Of a stretch of 64,000 bases of DNA, positions 1 through 9,133 are shown in pieces; position 1 is the stretch's first letter, and each line of letters starts with the position of its first letter. Made by a program: the position numbers and the translations under genes. Where the stretch lies: positions 25,214 through 89,213 of the forward strand of contig NZ_VOSS01000032.1 of the NCBI RefSeq assembly GCF_007997035.1, read 5' to 3'. Origin of the DNA: Ralstonia sp. TCR112 (GTDB lineage Bacteria; Pseudomonadota; Gammaproteobacteria; Burkholderiales; Burkholderiaceae). The notes below the pieces were generated by a model. It was not told the origin of the DNA, searched no databases, and was given only the letters and a program-made list of their open reading frames with translations.

Positions 1-2
1 AG

Positions 3-389
3 GGCGATAGCGATGGGCTGTTTGCCTGGCTGCTGACCATCATGCATCGGCTGCACCTGAATGCCGTGCGCAGGCCCGATCGGATCGAGCTGAGCGACGC
101 ACCCCCCGAGATTCCCGTTGATGATGACCCCGGCTTGCGCCGCGACTTGCTGCGCGCCCTGGCGACCCTACCGGAAGATCAGCGTGCGGTATTGCTGCTG
201 GTCGGCCTGGAGCAGTTCGCCTATAAGGACGCCGCCGACGTGCTGGGCGTGCCGGTGGGCACGGTGATGTCGCGGCTGTCGCGGGCGCGCGAGCGGATGC
301 GTGCCGCGCTCGAGGCAGCGCCCGCCGCATCGAGCGCGTTTGCGGCGTCCGGCGATGGCGGCAGCGCAACGCTGCACCGCGTGAAGTGA
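3..389 (+). CDS. ECF-family RNA polymerase sigma factor (5' end outside window)
   Basis: The reading frame is open from the window edge, so the N-terminus is missing. The visible part begins in sigma-70 region 2 (W-L-L-T-I-M-H-R, then N-A-V-R-R) and ends with a region 4 helix-turn-helix (DQRAVLLLVGLEQFAYKDAA, then GVPVGTVMSRLSRARERMR). This is the usual architecture of extracytoplasmic-function sigma factors, which redirect RNA polymerase to a small stress regulon. The stop overlaps the GTG start of the anti-sigma gene, so the two are translationally coupled. The downstream msrPQ genes are plausible targets, but that is inferred from position only. Confidence 0.9.
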   Translation, partial: GDSDGLFAWLLTIMHRLHLNAVRRPDRIELSDAPPEIPVDDDPGLRRDLLRALATLPEDQRAVLLLVGLEQFAYKDAADVLGVPVGTVMSRLSRARERMRAALEAAPAASSAFAASGDGGSATLHRVK

Positions 390-1258
390 GGCTGGCCATG
401 TCCTCCAATTCCATTCATATCGACGAACTGCATGCGTATGCCGACGGCCGCTTGCCAGCCGCGCGCCGTGCTGCCGTGGAGGCTTATCTTGCCGCGCACC
501 CCGGCGCGGCTGCCGAAGTCGCCGGGTGGCGCAAGATCGACGCGGAATTGCATCGCGCGCTTGATCCGCTGCTGAACGAACCGGTGCCGCGGCGCAGCAT
601 TCCGGCGGAAATCCTCGCGGCGGCGCGGCGTCCGACCTCAACCGGTTTTGGTGCGATGCGCGGCTGGAGTGTCGCGGCGCTGGGCGTGGCTTGCCTGGCC
701 ATTGGCTCGGGCGCCGGCTGGCTTGGCCGAGGAGCGGCTGAGCGCACCCCGCCCATGCAACGTTTCGCCAACGATGCACTCGTATCGCACGTCGTCTTTT
801 CTCCCGAGTCGAAACACATGGTGGAAGTGCCGGCTGATGAAGAGGCGCATCTCGTCACATGGTTGTCGCGCCGGCTCGACGCACAGTTGCGCGTTCCCGA
901 CCTGACGTCGCTTGGCTACCGGCTCATCGGCGGCCGGCAGACGGTGGTGGCGGACGCGCCGACGGCCATGCTGATGTACGAGGGGCCGGGCGGCACGCGT
1001 ATCTCCGTGCAGTTGCGGCGCATGCCGAACAATCGCGATACCGGTTTCCGTCTTGAGAAGCTTGCTCCCGACAACCGCGTGCTGCAGGCGATCCATCCTG
1101 TGGGCGACCATCCGCCACCGATGGCGTTCTACTGGGCTGACCACGGCCTGGGGTTTGCGGTCGCTGGCCCTCTTGCGCGGGCGCAGTTGCTGGAAGTGGC
1201 GCAAGTCGTCTTTCGACAATACAGCGAATTCACAGGGCCGGCGGGGCGCAGGGAATAG
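386..1258 (+). CDS. Transmembrane anti-sigma factor
   Basis: The protein has 290 residues from a GTG that overlaps the sigma factor stop; an ATG four codons later (398) is an alternative start. The N-terminal part (about residues 10-80) resembles the cytoplasmic sigma-binding domain of membrane anti-sigma factors, with the motif [14 protein letters not shown]. One membrane segment lies around residues 92-112 ([20 protein letters not shown]). About 175 residues follow that should lie in the periplasm. There is no zinc-type HxxxCxxC motif and the only cysteine is in the membrane segment, so a RsrA-like thiol switch is unlikely. The likely role is to hold the upstream sigma factor inactive until an envelope signal arrives. 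Confidence 0.85.
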   Translation: MRLAMSSNSIHIDELHAYADGRLPAARRAAVEAYLAAHPGAAAEVAGWRKIDAELHRALDPLLNEPVPRRSIPAEILAAARRPTSTGFGAMRGWSVAALGVACLAIGSGAGWLGRGAAERTPPMQRFANDALVSHVVFSPESKHMVEVPADEEAHLVTWLSRRLDAQLRVPDLTSLGYRLIGGRQTVVADAPTAMLMYEGPGGTRISVQLRRMPNNRDTGFRLEKLAPDNRVLQAIHPVGDHPPPMAFYWADHGLGFAVAGPLARAQLLEVAQVVFRQYSEFTGPAGRRE

Positions 1259-1353
1259 CACTCCATTTTTTTCGCCGCGCGCTGTCAGGTCGGCAGCGCT
1301 GGCACGACCAACGCACATGGGACAGCGTGCCCGCACAACGAGGACCACGAATC

Positions 1354-2349
1354 ATGTTGATCAAGACTGACCGCTGGCTGCGTGGCGAGGACATCCCCGC
1401 TGGCGAGATCACGCCGCAGCACATCTTCGAGCAGCGCCGCCGCTTCTTGGCCGCTGCCGCCATGGGTGCGGCCGGCGCGACGCTGGCGCCGTGGGCATCG
1501 CGCGAGGCCTTTGCCGCCAACCCTTCGCTGGCCAAGTTGCCCGGCAAGCCGAATCCTGCGTACACGACCGTGGAGAAAGCCACCCCGTACGAACAGGTCA
1601 CCACGTACAACAACTTCTACGAGTTCGGCACCGACAAGGCCGATCCGGCGCGCTATGCAGGCACGCTGCGCCCGCACCCCTGGCAAGTCAGCGTGGAAGG
1701 CTTGGTGAAGACGCCCAAGACCTACGACCTGGACGACCTGATGAAGCTCGCGCCGATGGAAGAGCGCGTCTACCGCCTGCGTTGCGTCGAGGGCTGGTCG
1801 ATGGTCATTCCGTGGGTGGGTTTTCCGCTGGCCGAGCTGATCAAGCGGGTGGAACCTCAGGGCAGCGCCAAGTATGTCCAATTCATCTCGTTGGCCGACA
1901 AGCGCCAGATGCCCGGCATCAGCAGCCCCGTGCTGGAGTGGCCGTACAGCGAAGGCCTGCGCCTGGACGAGGCGATGCATCCCTTGGCATTGCTCACCTT
2001 TGGCCTCTACGGCCAGGTGTTGCCGAATCAAAACGGTGCGCCGGTTCGCGTGATCGTGCCGTGGAAGTATGGCTTCAAGAGCGCGAAGTCCATCGTCAAG
2101 ATCCGCTTTGTCGACAAGCAGCCCCCGACGAGCTGGAACCTTGCCGCGGCCAACGAATACGGCTTCTATTCCAACGTGAACCCGACCGTGGACCATCCGC
2201 GATGGAGCCAGGCCACCGAGCGCCGTATCGGCGAGGACAAAGGCGGCTTCGGCGGCCTGTTCGCGCCCAAGCGCAAGACGCTGATGTTCAACGGCTATGA
2301 GCAGGTCGCGCCGCTTTACGCAGGCATGGACCTGCGCAAGAACTTCTGA
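1354..2349 (+). CDS. msrP: Periplasmic protein-methionine-sulfoxide reductase, molybdopterin catalytic subunit MsrP
   Basis: This is the molybdopterin catalytic subunit of the system that repairs oxidised methionine in periplasmic proteins. It has 331 residues from the ATG at 1354; an upstream in-frame start at 1327 has no support. A twin-arginine signal is visible ([20 protein letters not shown]), fitting export of a folded cofactor protein. Family motifs include Y-N-N-F-Y-E-F-G, then [20 protein letters not shown] with the cysteine that ligates molybdenum, and the C-terminal [11 protein letters not shown]. Its membrane partner msrQ follows 7 bases after the stop. Confidence 0.96.
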   Translation: MLIKTDRWLRGEDIPAGEITPQHIFEQRRRFLAAAAMGAAGATLAPWASREAFAANPSLAKLPGKPNPAYTTVEKATPYEQVTTYNNFYEFGTDKADPARYAGTLRPHPWQVSVEGLVKTPKTYDLDDLMKLAPMEERVYRLRCVEGWSMVIPWVGFPLAELIKRVEPQGSAKYVQFISLADKRQMPGISSPVLEWPYSEGLRLDEAMHPLALLTFGLYGQVLPNQNGAPVRVIVPWKYGFKSAKSIVKIRFVDKQPPTSWNLAAANEYGFYSNVNPTVDHPRWSQATERRIGEDKGGFGGLFAPKRKTLMFNGYEQVAPLYAGMDLRKNF

Positions 2350-2356
2350 GGGCGAC

Positions 2357-3013
2357 ATGACACTGCTGCCGCCGATGTTGGCGCCCAAGCCATTGCGTGT
2401 GGTGAAGGCGATCGCATGGATCGTGGCGCTGCTGCCGTTCCTGCGCATCGTCTTCCTGGGCGCGACAGACCAGTTCGGGGCCAACCCTCTGGAGTTCGTC
2501 ACGCGCTCGACCGGTACGTGGACGCTGGTGCTGCTCTGCTGCACGCTGGCCATCACGCCGCTGCGCCGCATCACGGGCATGAACTGGCTGATCCGGCTTC
2601 GCCGCATGCTCGGGCTGTACACGTTCTTCTACGGCACGATCCACTTCCTGATCTGGTTGCTGGTCGATCGCGGGCTCGACCCAGCGTCGATGTTGAAGGA
2701 CATCGTCAAGCGGCCCTTCATCACCGTAGGCTTTGCGGCCTTCGTGCTGATGATTCCGCTGGCCGCCACGTCGACCAACGCGATGGTGCGCAGGCTCGGC
2801 GGCAAGCGTTGGCAGTGGCTGCACCGGCTTGTCTACGTGACGGGCGTGCTCGGCATCCTGCACTACTGGTGGCACAAGGCCGGCAAGCATGACTTTGCCG
2901 AGGTGTCGATCTACGCCGCAGTGATGGCGGTGCTGCTCGGGCTGCGGGTGTGGTGGGCTTGGCGCTCGCCGCGCAGTGCGATGGCCGGAGGAGCGATGCC
3001 GGCGCGTGATTGA
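2357..3013 (+). CDS. msrQ: Heme-binding membrane subunit MsrQ of the methionine sulfoxide reductase system
   Basis: This is an integral membrane b-type cytochrome of 218 residues that passes electrons from the quinone pool to MsrP. The ATG at 2357 directly follows the msrP stop, preceded by GAGGGCGAC. Hydrophobic helices and the ferric-reductase-like pattern are clear: L-G-L-Y-T-F-F-Y-G-T-I-H-F-L and W-L-H-R-L-V-Y-V-T-G-V-L-G-I-L-H-Y-W-W with heme-ligand histidines. The C-terminus runs a few residues past the last helix. A strong hairpin terminator follows, closing the likely transcript that began with the sigma/anti-sigma pair or with msrP. Confidence 0.94.
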   Translation: MTLLPPMLAPKPLRVVKAIAWIVALLPFLRIVFLGATDQFGANPLEFVTRSTGTWTLVLLCCTLAITPLRRITGMNWLIRLRRMLGLYTFFYGTIHFLIWLLVDRGLDPASMLKDIVKRPFITVGFAAFVLMIPLAATSTNAMVRRLGGKRWQWLHRLVYVTGVLGILHYWWHKAGKHDFAEVSIYAAVMAVLLGLRVWWAWRSPRSAMAGGAMPARD

Positions 3014-3029
3014 TACCGGTCGCGCCCAC

Positions 3030-3061
3030 AAAAAAGCCGACGTTGACGCGTCGGCTTTTTC
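3030..3061. terminator. Bidirectional rho-independent terminator between msrQ and lysA
   Basis: An A-run precedes AGCCGACG, followed by a short loop, CGTCGGCT and a T-run. The 8-bp GC-rich stem has A and T tracts on either side, so it can end transcripts from msrQ (plus strand) and lysA (minus strand), whose stops face each other. Confidence 0.9.
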
Positions 3062-3075
3062 TTTGCGATGCGGGC

Positions 3076-4347
3076 TTACGCCGGGAACAGATGCTCGCCG
3101 CGGATCAGGTCTTCAAAGCACTCGCGCTCGCGCGCCAGATGGACTTTGTCGCCATCGACGATGACTTCTGCTGCGCGATTGCGCGTGTTGTAGTTCGAAC
3201 TCATCGTGAAGCCGTATGCACCCGCCGACAGGATCGCCAGCACGTCGCCCGGCTGCACCGCCAGCGAACGGTCGCGGCCCAGCCAGTCGCCGGATTCGCA
3301 CACCGGGCCCACCACGTCGTACACGACCGGCGCGCTCTGGCTTTCGCGCACCGGCACGATGTGGTGATACGCCTCGTACATCGCAGGGCGGGCGAGGTCA
3401 TTCATCGCCGCATCGACGATGCAGAAGTTCTTGCTCGCGCCGGGCTTGAGGTATTCGACGCGCGTGAGCAGCAGGCCGGCGTTGCCCACCAGCGAGCGGC
3501 CGGGTTCGAACAGCACGGTGCGATCGCCGAAGCCGCGTTGCTCGACACGGTCCAGCAGCGTGCGCGCAAAGGCGGTGATGTCCGGCGGCGTCTCGTCCGT
3601 GTAGGTGATGCCCAAGCCGCCGCCCACATCGATGTGCGACAGGCGGATGCCCTCGGCGTCGAGCTGCGTCACCACGTCGAGCACCTTGTCGAGCGCATCC
3701 AGATACGGCGACACCTCGGTGATCTGCGAGCCGATATGGCAGTCGATGCCGACCACGCGCAGGTTCGGCATCGCAGCCGCCGCGCGGTAGGTCGGCAGCA
3801 CTTCGTCAAACGCCACGCCGAACTTGTTGCCCTTCAGGCCCGTCGAGATATACGGGTGCGTCTTGGCATCCACGTCCGGGTTGATGCGCAGCGACACGGG
3901 CGCGACCTTACCCATCGAGGCGGCCACGTCGTTCAGGCGGTGCAGCTCGGGAATCGACTCCACGTTGAAGCACGCCACGCCGACTTCCAGCGCGAAACGC
4001 ATTTCGTCCGCGCTCTTGCCCACGCCCGAGAACACCACCTTCGAGGCCGGCGCACCGGCGGCCAGCACGCGCTTCAGTTCGCCGGCGGAAACGATGTCAA
4101 AGCCGGCGCCCAGCTGTGCGAACACCTGCAGCACGGCCAAGTTGGAGTTGGCTTTCATGGCGTACTGCACATGTGCGTTGCGGCCCTCGCACGCGGCGGC
4201 GTAGGCGCGATAGTTGGCCGTGAGCGCGGCGCGCGAGTACACGTAGGTGGGCGTGCCGAACTGCGCGGCAATCGCATCCAGCGCGACGCCTTCGATCATC
4301 AGCGCGCCTTCCTGGCGAATCAGGGACTCGGACATGAGTGGGAACAT
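3076..4347 (-). CDS. lysA: Diaminopimelate decarboxylase (last step of lysine synthesis)
   Basis: This PLP enzyme removes CO2 from meso-diaminopimelate to make L-lysine. It has 423 residues from the ATG at 4347 (MFPLMSES); an in-frame ATG at 4335 is also possible. The family pattern is clear: F-G-T-P-T-Y-V-Y-S near the N-terminus, the PLP lysine in Y-A-M-K-A-N-S-N, the glycine-rich S-H-I-D-V-G-G-G-L-G, E-P-G-R-S-L-V, and G-P-V-C-E-S-G-D with the substrate-binding cysteine. It lies downstream of lptM on the same strand with a gap of about 50 bases, an arrangement seen in many proteobacteria. Confidence 0.97.
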   Translation of the reverse strand: MFPLMSESLIRQEGALMIEGVALDAIAAQFGTPTYVYSRAALTANYRAYAAACEGRNAHVQYAMKANSNLAVLQVFAQLGAGFDIVSAGELKRVLAAGAPASKVVFSGVGKSADEMRFALEVGVACFNVESIPELHRLNDVAASMGKVAPVSLRINPDVDAKTHPYISTGLKGNKFGVAFDEVLPTYRAAAAMPNLRVVGIDCHIGSQITEVSPYLDALDKVLDVVTQLDAEGIRLSHIDVGGGLGITYTDETPPDITAFARTLLDRVEQRGFGDRTVLFEPGRSLVGNAGLLLTRVEYLKPGASKNFCIVDAAMNDLARPAMYEAYHHIVPVRESQSAPVVYDVVGPVCESGDWLGRDRSLAVQPGDVLAILSAGAYGFTMSSNYNTRNRAAEVIVDGDKVHLARERECFEDLIRGEHLFPA

Positions 4348-4399
4348 TCTGGGCCTCGCCCCGGATAAGGGCGGTGCCGGTTGAGCAAAAAGGACCGGA

Positions 4400-4633
4400 T
4401 CAGCGGTTCGCGGGCACCGCGCTGGCCGCATCTGCGGCTGCGGGTTTGGCGCCCGGCACCGGCGGCTGCGGCACGGCGTTGGGGCCGGCGATACCGGGGT
4501 CGGCGGTTTGCGGCGCGGTCGGCGCCGGCGGCACCTTGGGCATGTACAGCGGCCCGCGAATCCCGCAGCCGGATAGGCCTGCGACCGTCAGGGTCAGGCC
4601 GACAGTGGCTACAATGGCGGCGGTTCGTATCAT
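4400..4633 (-). CDS. lptM: LPS translocon maturation chaperone-type lipoprotein LptM (YifL-like)
   Basis: This is a 77-residue lipoprotein. The lipobox is L-S-G-C, and directly after it comes the hallmark GIRGPLYMP of the LptM/YifL family. The rest is a proline- and alanine-rich tail of low complexity. In E. coli LptM helps the LptD/LptE complex mature by assisting disulfide formation; the same role is inferred here. It sits head-to-head with cyaY and upstream of lysA, the conserved lptM-lysA neighbourhood. Confidence 0.88.
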   Translation of the reverse strand: MIRTAAIVATVGLTLTVAGLSGCGIRGPLYMPKVPPAPTAPQTADPGIAGPNAVPQPPVPGAKPAAADAASAVPANR

Positions 4634-4771
4634 CGGATGATGGTGCAGAAAGGATGCCCCAGGGGTGTGGCCCTTGCGGCGATCGGAGTCATATGGGACG
4701 AGGCGCCTGCTGGTCAGGACGGGCCGGAAAGGGCCGCCACGCAACGTCCGCGCAAGATTTTGGAGTGTAGC

Positions 4772-5116
4772 ATGCCCCCCCTGAGCGAATCGGAGTTCCT
4801 GGCGCTGGCCGAGGCGGAACTCAGCCGCATCGAAAGCATCGTTGAAACGGCGGCCGACGAGGCTGATGCCGACATCGAGGTCAACCGCACCGGTAACGTG
4901 CTCACCCTCGAATTCGACGATGGCTCCAAGATCATCATCAACAGCCAGGCGCCGATGCAGGAGCTGTGGGTGGCGGCGCGTGCGGGCGGTTTCCATTTCC
5001 GCCGCGGCGACGACGGCCGCTGGGTCGATACGCGGAGCAAGGAAGAGCTGTATGTGGCGCTCTCGCGCTATGTCAGCCAGCAAAGCGATGTGGATGTGAC
5101 ATTGGCGGCCGGCTGA
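4772..5116 (+). CDS. cyaY: Frataxin-like iron-sulfur assembly protein CyaY
   Basis: This is a small acidic frataxin homologue (114 residues) that modulates iron delivery and cysteine desulfurase activity during Fe-S cluster assembly. It starts at the ATG at 4772 (MPPLSESEF). Visible features are the acidic first helix (E-A-E-L-S-R-I-E-S-I, A-A-D-E-A-D-A-D-I-E) and the frataxin sheet signature N-V-L-T-L-E-F, I-I-I-N-S-Q-A-P, E-L-W-V-A-A, G-G-F-H-F. It is a single gene, divergent from lptM-lysA, and ended by a terminator shared with the converging PBP1A gene. Confidence 0.95.
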   Translation: MPPLSESEFLALAEAELSRIESIVETAADEADADIEVNRTGNVLTLEFDDGSKIIINSQAPMQELWVAARAGGFHFRRGDDGRWVDTRSKEELYVALSRYVSQQSDVDVTLAAG

Positions 5117-5144
5117 GCGCAGCGTTCTCGTCGGATGCCAAATT

Positions 5145-5171
5145 AAAAGCCGCCCCGAAGGGCGGCTTTTT
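5145..5171. terminator. Bidirectional rho-independent terminator between cyaY and PBP1A
   Basis: AAAAGCCGCC-CCGAA-GGGCGGCTTTTT forms a perfect GC-rich stem flanked by A and T runs. It lies between the stops of two converging genes. Confidence 0.92.
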
Positions 5172-5185
5172 CATGGGCGCGACGT

Positions 5186-7600
5186 TCAGTTGCCGCGGAA
5201 CATGTCGAGAATCTTCTGTTTCTCCTGTTCCTGCGTCGGCGCCAGGTTGATGCCAGGCTGTTGTGACGGGTCGCCGCCCGGTGCGGAAGCTCCCGGCATC
5301 GCATCGCCCAGGCCCACCGACGCCACGCCCTGACCGTTGGCGTATTCCTCGTAGGCCCAGTCGCCGGCCATCTGCACGACGCCTTCGGGCGGCTGGCGCT
5401 CGGTCTGCGGCTCGCCCTTGAGCGCGTAGCTCATGTAGTTGATCCAGATCGGCAGGGCAAGGCCGCCACCGGTTTCACGATCCCCGAGGCTGCGGGGGTT
5501 GTCGTAGCCCATCCAGGCCACGCCGACCAGCTTGGGCGTGTAGCCGCAGAACCACGCGTCGAACGAGTCGTTGGTGGTACCGGTCTTGCCGGCCATGTCG
5601 TTGCGGCCCAGCTTGACCTTGGCCTGGTAGCCCGTGCCGTTCGACACCACGCTGCGCAGGAGCGAATCCATGATGAAGTCGTTGCGCGGATCGATCACTC
5701 GCACGGCATCCTTGCCGGCGGTCATCGGATGGCTTTGCTGCACGACCGTGCCGCGCGCGTCGACCACGCGATCGATGATGTACGGGTTCACGCGGTAGCC
5801 GCCGTTGGCAAACACCGAGTAGCCGCTCGCCATCTGCAACATCGTGACCGAGCCGGCGCCCAGCGCCATGGGCAGATAGGCCGGGTGCCGATCGGCGTCG
5901 AAGCCGAAGCGGGTGATGTATTGCTGCGCGTACTGGGTACCAATCGCCCGCAGGATGCGCACCGACACCAGGTTCTTCGACTTCTGCAGCGCGCGGCGCA
6001 TCGTCATCGGGCCGTCATAGCCGCCGCCGTAGTTTTTCGGTTCCCACACCTGGCCACCGGTGTCGCCGGTCGGGATGGAGAGCGGCGCGTCGTTGATGAC
6101 CGTGGACGGCGAGAAACCCTTGTCCACCGCCGCCGAATAGATGAACGGCTTGAAGCTCGAACCCGGCTGGCGCCAGGCCTGCGTGACGTGGTTGAACTTG
6201 CTGCGGTTGAAATCGAAGCCGCCAACCATGGAGTAGATCGCGCCCGTCTGCGGATCGAGCGAGACGAAGCCCGAGGCCACTTCCGGCAGCTGCGTGATCG
6301 ACCACTTCTGCGTCTTCGTGTCCTGGATCACACGGATCACCGCGCCTGGGCGCAATTTGATCTTGGGCTGGGCATTGTTCGACAGCGCGGCCTGTGCAAA
6401 GCGCAGCCCGTCGCCGGACAGATCGATCGTCTCACCGGTCAGCATCGTCGCGCGCACCAGCTTGGGCGTCACGCTCACCACCACGGCGGACTGCAGATCG
6501 TCGCTGTTCGGATGTTCGAGCAGGGCGTCGTCGATGGCCTGCTCGCGCTCTTCGGCATCGGAGGGCAGGTCGATGAAGGCTTCCGGGCCGCGATAGCCGT
6601 GACGGCGCTCGTAGTCGAGAATGCCTCGGCGCACGGATTGATACGCCACGTCCTGGTCGGCCTTGCGCAGCGTCGTGTAGACGTTCAGGCCGCGCGTGTA
6701 GGTTTCTTCGCGGTATTGCGCATACATGAGTTGGCGCACCATTTCGGCCACGTACTCGGCGTGCACGTCGAACTCATGGCCTTCGCCACGCACCGGCAGT
6801 TGCTCATTGATGGCCTGGGTGTACTGCTCGGGCGTGATGTAGTGCAGGTCGCGCATGCGCTGCAGGATGTATTCCTGACGCACCTTGGCGCGCTTCGGGT
6901 TCACCACCGGGTTGTACGCCGACGGCGCCTTGGGCAGGCCGGCCAGCATGGCCGCTTCGGCCAGGGTGATGTCCTTGATGTTCTTGCCGAAGTAAATCTG
7001 CTCGGCGCTGGCGAAGCCGTACGCGCGCTGACCCAGGTAGATCTGGTTCATGTAGAGCTCGAGGATCTGATCCTTTGTCAGGCTCGCCTCGATCTTGTAC
7101 GACAGCAGCATCTCGTAGATCTTGCGCGTGTAGGTCTTCTCGCTCGACAGGAAGAAGTTGCGCGCCACCTGCATCGTGATCGTCGACGCGCCTTGCGACA
7201 GGCCGCCGTGCAGGTTCGCCAGGCCAGCGCGCAGTACGCCGATGAAGTCGACGCCGCCGTGCTCGTAAAAGCGGTCATCCTCGATGGCCAGCACCGCGCG
7301 TTTCATCACGTCCGGCATCTGCGTGATCGGCACGAAGCTGCGGCGCTCCTCACCGAATTCCCCAATGAGGACGTTGTCGGCGGTGTAGACACGCAGCGGA
7401 ATCTTCGGGCGGTAATCGGTGATGGCGTCAAGCGACGGCAGATTGGGCGCGGCGACGAGCAGGGCATAGCCCAGCAGCAGCGCCCCGACGACCCCCATTG
7501 CAACGAACAGGCCAAGCATCCAGAGAAGCAATCGCGCCCACAGCGGGCGGCGGGCTTTAGGCGGCTTGGGCGAAGCTGGGGTGGTTTGGGCAGTAGCCAT
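5186..7600 (-). CDS. mrcA: Penicillin-binding protein 1A (bifunctional transglycosylase/transpeptidase)
   Basis: This class A PBP (804 residues) polymerises and crosslinks peptidoglycan at the outer face of the inner membrane. The order is: cytoplasmic Pro/Lys-rich tail, membrane anchor about residues 21-50, GT51 transglycosylase with the catalytic glutamate in E107-D-D-R-F-Y and the Q-G-A-S-T-I-T-M-Q motif, an inserted OB-like domain, then a transpeptidase with S481-S-F-K484, an S-K-N motif and K672-T-G-T-T. It is divergent from the pil operon; linkage of PBP1A and pilM is common in proteobacteria. On its own strand a TATAAT hexamer lies 40-45 bases upstream of the ATG. Confidence 0.97.
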   Translation of the reverse strand: MATAQTTPASPKPPKARRPLWARLLLWMLGLFVAMGVVGALLLGYALLVAAPNLPSLDAITDYRPKIPLRVYTADNVLIGEFGEERRSFVPITQMPDVMKRAVLAIEDDRFYEHGGVDFIGVLRAGLANLHGGLSQGASTITMQVARNFFLSSEKTYTRKIYEMLLSYKIEASLTKDQILELYMNQIYLGQRAYGFASAEQIYFGKNIKDITLAEAAMLAGLPKAPSAYNPVVNPKRAKVRQEYILQRMRDLHYITPEQYTQAINEQLPVRGEGHEFDVHAEYVAEMVRQLMYAQYREETYTRGLNVYTTLRKADQDVAYQSVRRGILDYERRHGYRGPEAFIDLPSDAEEREQAIDDALLEHPNSDDLQSAVVVSVTPKLVRATMLTGETIDLSGDGLRFAQAALSNNAQPKIKLRPGAVIRVIQDTKTQKWSITQLPEVASGFVSLDPQTGAIYSMVGGFDFNRSKFNHVTQAWRQPGSSFKPFIYSAAVDKGFSPSTVINDAPLSIPTGDTGGQVWEPKNYGGGYDGPMTMRRALQKSKNLVSVRILRAIGTQYAQQYITRFGFDADRHPAYLPMALGAGSVTMLQMASGYSVFANGGYRVNPYIIDRVVDARGTVVQQSHPMTAGKDAVRVIDPRNDFIMDSLLRSVVSNGTGYQAKVKLGRNDMAGKTGTTNDSFDAWFCGYTPKLVGVAWMGYDNPRSLGDRETGGGLALPIWINYMSYALKGEPQTERQPPEGVVQMAGDWAYEEYANGQGVASVGLGDAMPGASAPGGDPSQQPGINLAPTQEQEKQKILDMFRGN

Positions 7601-8037
7601 TACAGGTGGGCACCGGGGGTGTCAGTCAGCGTGGCGGCGATTATATCGTCGCGGCTTCGGGGGTCTGGCCGCACTGGACGTAACAACGCGTAACCACTGT
7701 CCCGTCAGGGCACCGCTGCGCACTTGTGCGCCGCGTCATGCATGTTGCGCGGGCGGATTGTGCGCTCGCCGCACCCTGATTCAAGGCGGCTAAGAATCGG
7801 CCGTTAGAAGTAGACGGAGCGGAAATCAAGTCAGACGAAAGGGGTATCCCCCGACCGTGGGGTTTTGACAACGCTTTGGGAAGGGCATGGCGCGAAATGC
7901 ATCGCGGTCTGCCTGAGCGTTTGCCTGTTCTAAAGGATTTTGTGAGAATCCAGCAGCAAATCTAAGCAGGCTATGGCGCACGTTGGATTTGCGACGGGCG
8001 CCAGGGTTCAAAAAACTATAAACGGTGGGGTGTCTCT
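7601..8037. other. 437-bp divergent regulatory region between PBP1A and pilM
   Basis: No gene is visible. A TATAAT on the minus strand (7640-7645) is a candidate -10 for PBP1A, but no matching -35 is apparent. A small G/C hairpin lies near 7841-7863. On the plus side, A/T-rich AAAAACTATAAA at 8011-8022 lies just before the GTG of pilM. I could not identify a convincing -35 for the pil operon. Confidence 0.5.
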
Positions 8038-9123
8038 GTGCGACGGGGTTTGTTGTCCGGCCTGCTGCGCCGCAATATCGTCGGGATAGATATCGGGTCT
8101 TCCAGCGTCAAGGTGGTGGAGTTGTCCGCCAACGGCAAGCAGGGAGATTTCCGTCTCGAAAAATGCGCCAGCGAGCTGATTGAACGCAGTGCCGTCGCTG
8201 ACGGCAATCTGGTGAATATCGATGCGGTGGGGAGTGCGCTCAAGCGCGCCATCGCCAAGGCCGGCATTCGCGGTAAGGAAGCCGTGCTTGCCATTCCGGC
8301 CAGCCTGACGGAATCGCAAACCGTCAGCCTGCCCGACAACCTGACCGAAGACGAGCTCTTCGTGCAGGTGGAGAGCGAAGCCAACCGGCTGTTTCCGCCC
8401 TCGCAAAACGTCAATTTCGACTATGTCGTGATCGGTCCGTCCGAAACCGAAGGCGGGATCGGCGTGCGCGTCACGGCAACGGTGTCCGAGCGTGTGACCG
8501 AGCGTGTGACCGCCGCCGAGATGGCCGGTCTGAAAGCGATCGTCATGGACGTGGAGGAAAACGCCATCCAGCGCGCCATGACACACATGCTGGCCGTCAA
8601 GCCGGACGCCACCGAAACCGAGACGCGCGACATGCCCGTCGTGGCGATGTTCCACCTGGGCGGTGCGCGCTCGCACGCATTGTTCTACCAGGGCTGGAAG
8701 GAGTTGTACGAGCAGCCGATGTCGGGCTCGGGCGACCAGCTTACGCAGAGCATTTCCCGTCTGTTCTCCCTCGATCTGCTCAAGGCCGAGGTGAAGAAGC
8801 GCAAGAACACGCTGCCCGACGAGTACCGCAGCCAGCTGCTCAAGCCCTCGCTTGAGACGCTGGCCATGGAAGTCGGTCAGGCCATCCAGAACTTCCTGTC
8901 GACCTCGAGCGTCGGCCGCGTCGACGAGATCGTGCTGTCGGGCGGCCACGCATCGTTGCTCGGTGTGCAGACCGCGATCCAGCAGCAGACGCAGATCAAC
9001 ACGACGCTGGCCAATCCGTTCGCCAACATGGGCGCGGCCAAGAACGTCAACGCGCGCTATCTGCAGCGCGATCTGCCGGCCTACATCGTCAGCGCGGGCC
9101 TCGCCCTGCGCGGGCTGCAATAA
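8038..9123 (+). CDS. pilM: Type IV pilus assembly ATPase-like protein PilM
   Basis: PilM is a cytoplasmic actin/FtsA-like protein of the pilus alignment subcomplex; it binds the N-terminus of PilN. It has 361 residues from a GTG at 8038. The nucleotide-binding motif G-I-D-I-G-S-S-S-V-K-V-V-E sits near the N-terminus. Typical later features are P-A-S-L-T-E-S-Q-T and L-S-G-G-H-A-S-L-L near the end. It is the first gene of a tight five-gene operon. Confidence 0.96.
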   Translation: MRRGLLSGLLRRNIVGIDIGSSSVKVVELSANGKQGDFRLEKCASELIERSAVADGNLVNIDAVGSALKRAIAKAGIRGKEAVLAIPASLTESQTVSLPDNLTEDELFVQVESEANRLFPPSQNVNFDYVVIGPSETEGGIGVRVTATVSERVTERVTAAEMAGLKAIVMDVEENAIQRAMTHMLAVKPDATETETRDMPVVAMFHLGGARSHALFYQGWKELYEQPMSGSGDQLTQSISRLFSLDLLKAEVKKRKNTLPDEYRSQLLKPSLETLAMEVGQAIQNFLSTSSVGRVDEIVLSGGHASLLGVQTAIQQQTQINTTLANPFANMGAAKNVNARYLQRDLPAYIVSAGLALRGLQ

Positions 9124-9133
9124 GGAGCTGACG

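Noticed and set aside
1285..2622. Minus-strand open frame of 445 codons across msrP
   Set aside because: It is an antisense shadow of msrPQ. The product is Arg/His-rich with no family features, while the plus strand has a clear MsrP.
3010..4368. Plus-strand 452-codon frame opposite lysA
   Set aside because: It begins inside the terminator and is antisense to an unambiguous LysA.
7865..7870. TTGACA upstream of pilM as a -35
   Set aside because: The bases 16-18 downstream (TGGCGC and neighbours) do not resemble a -10.
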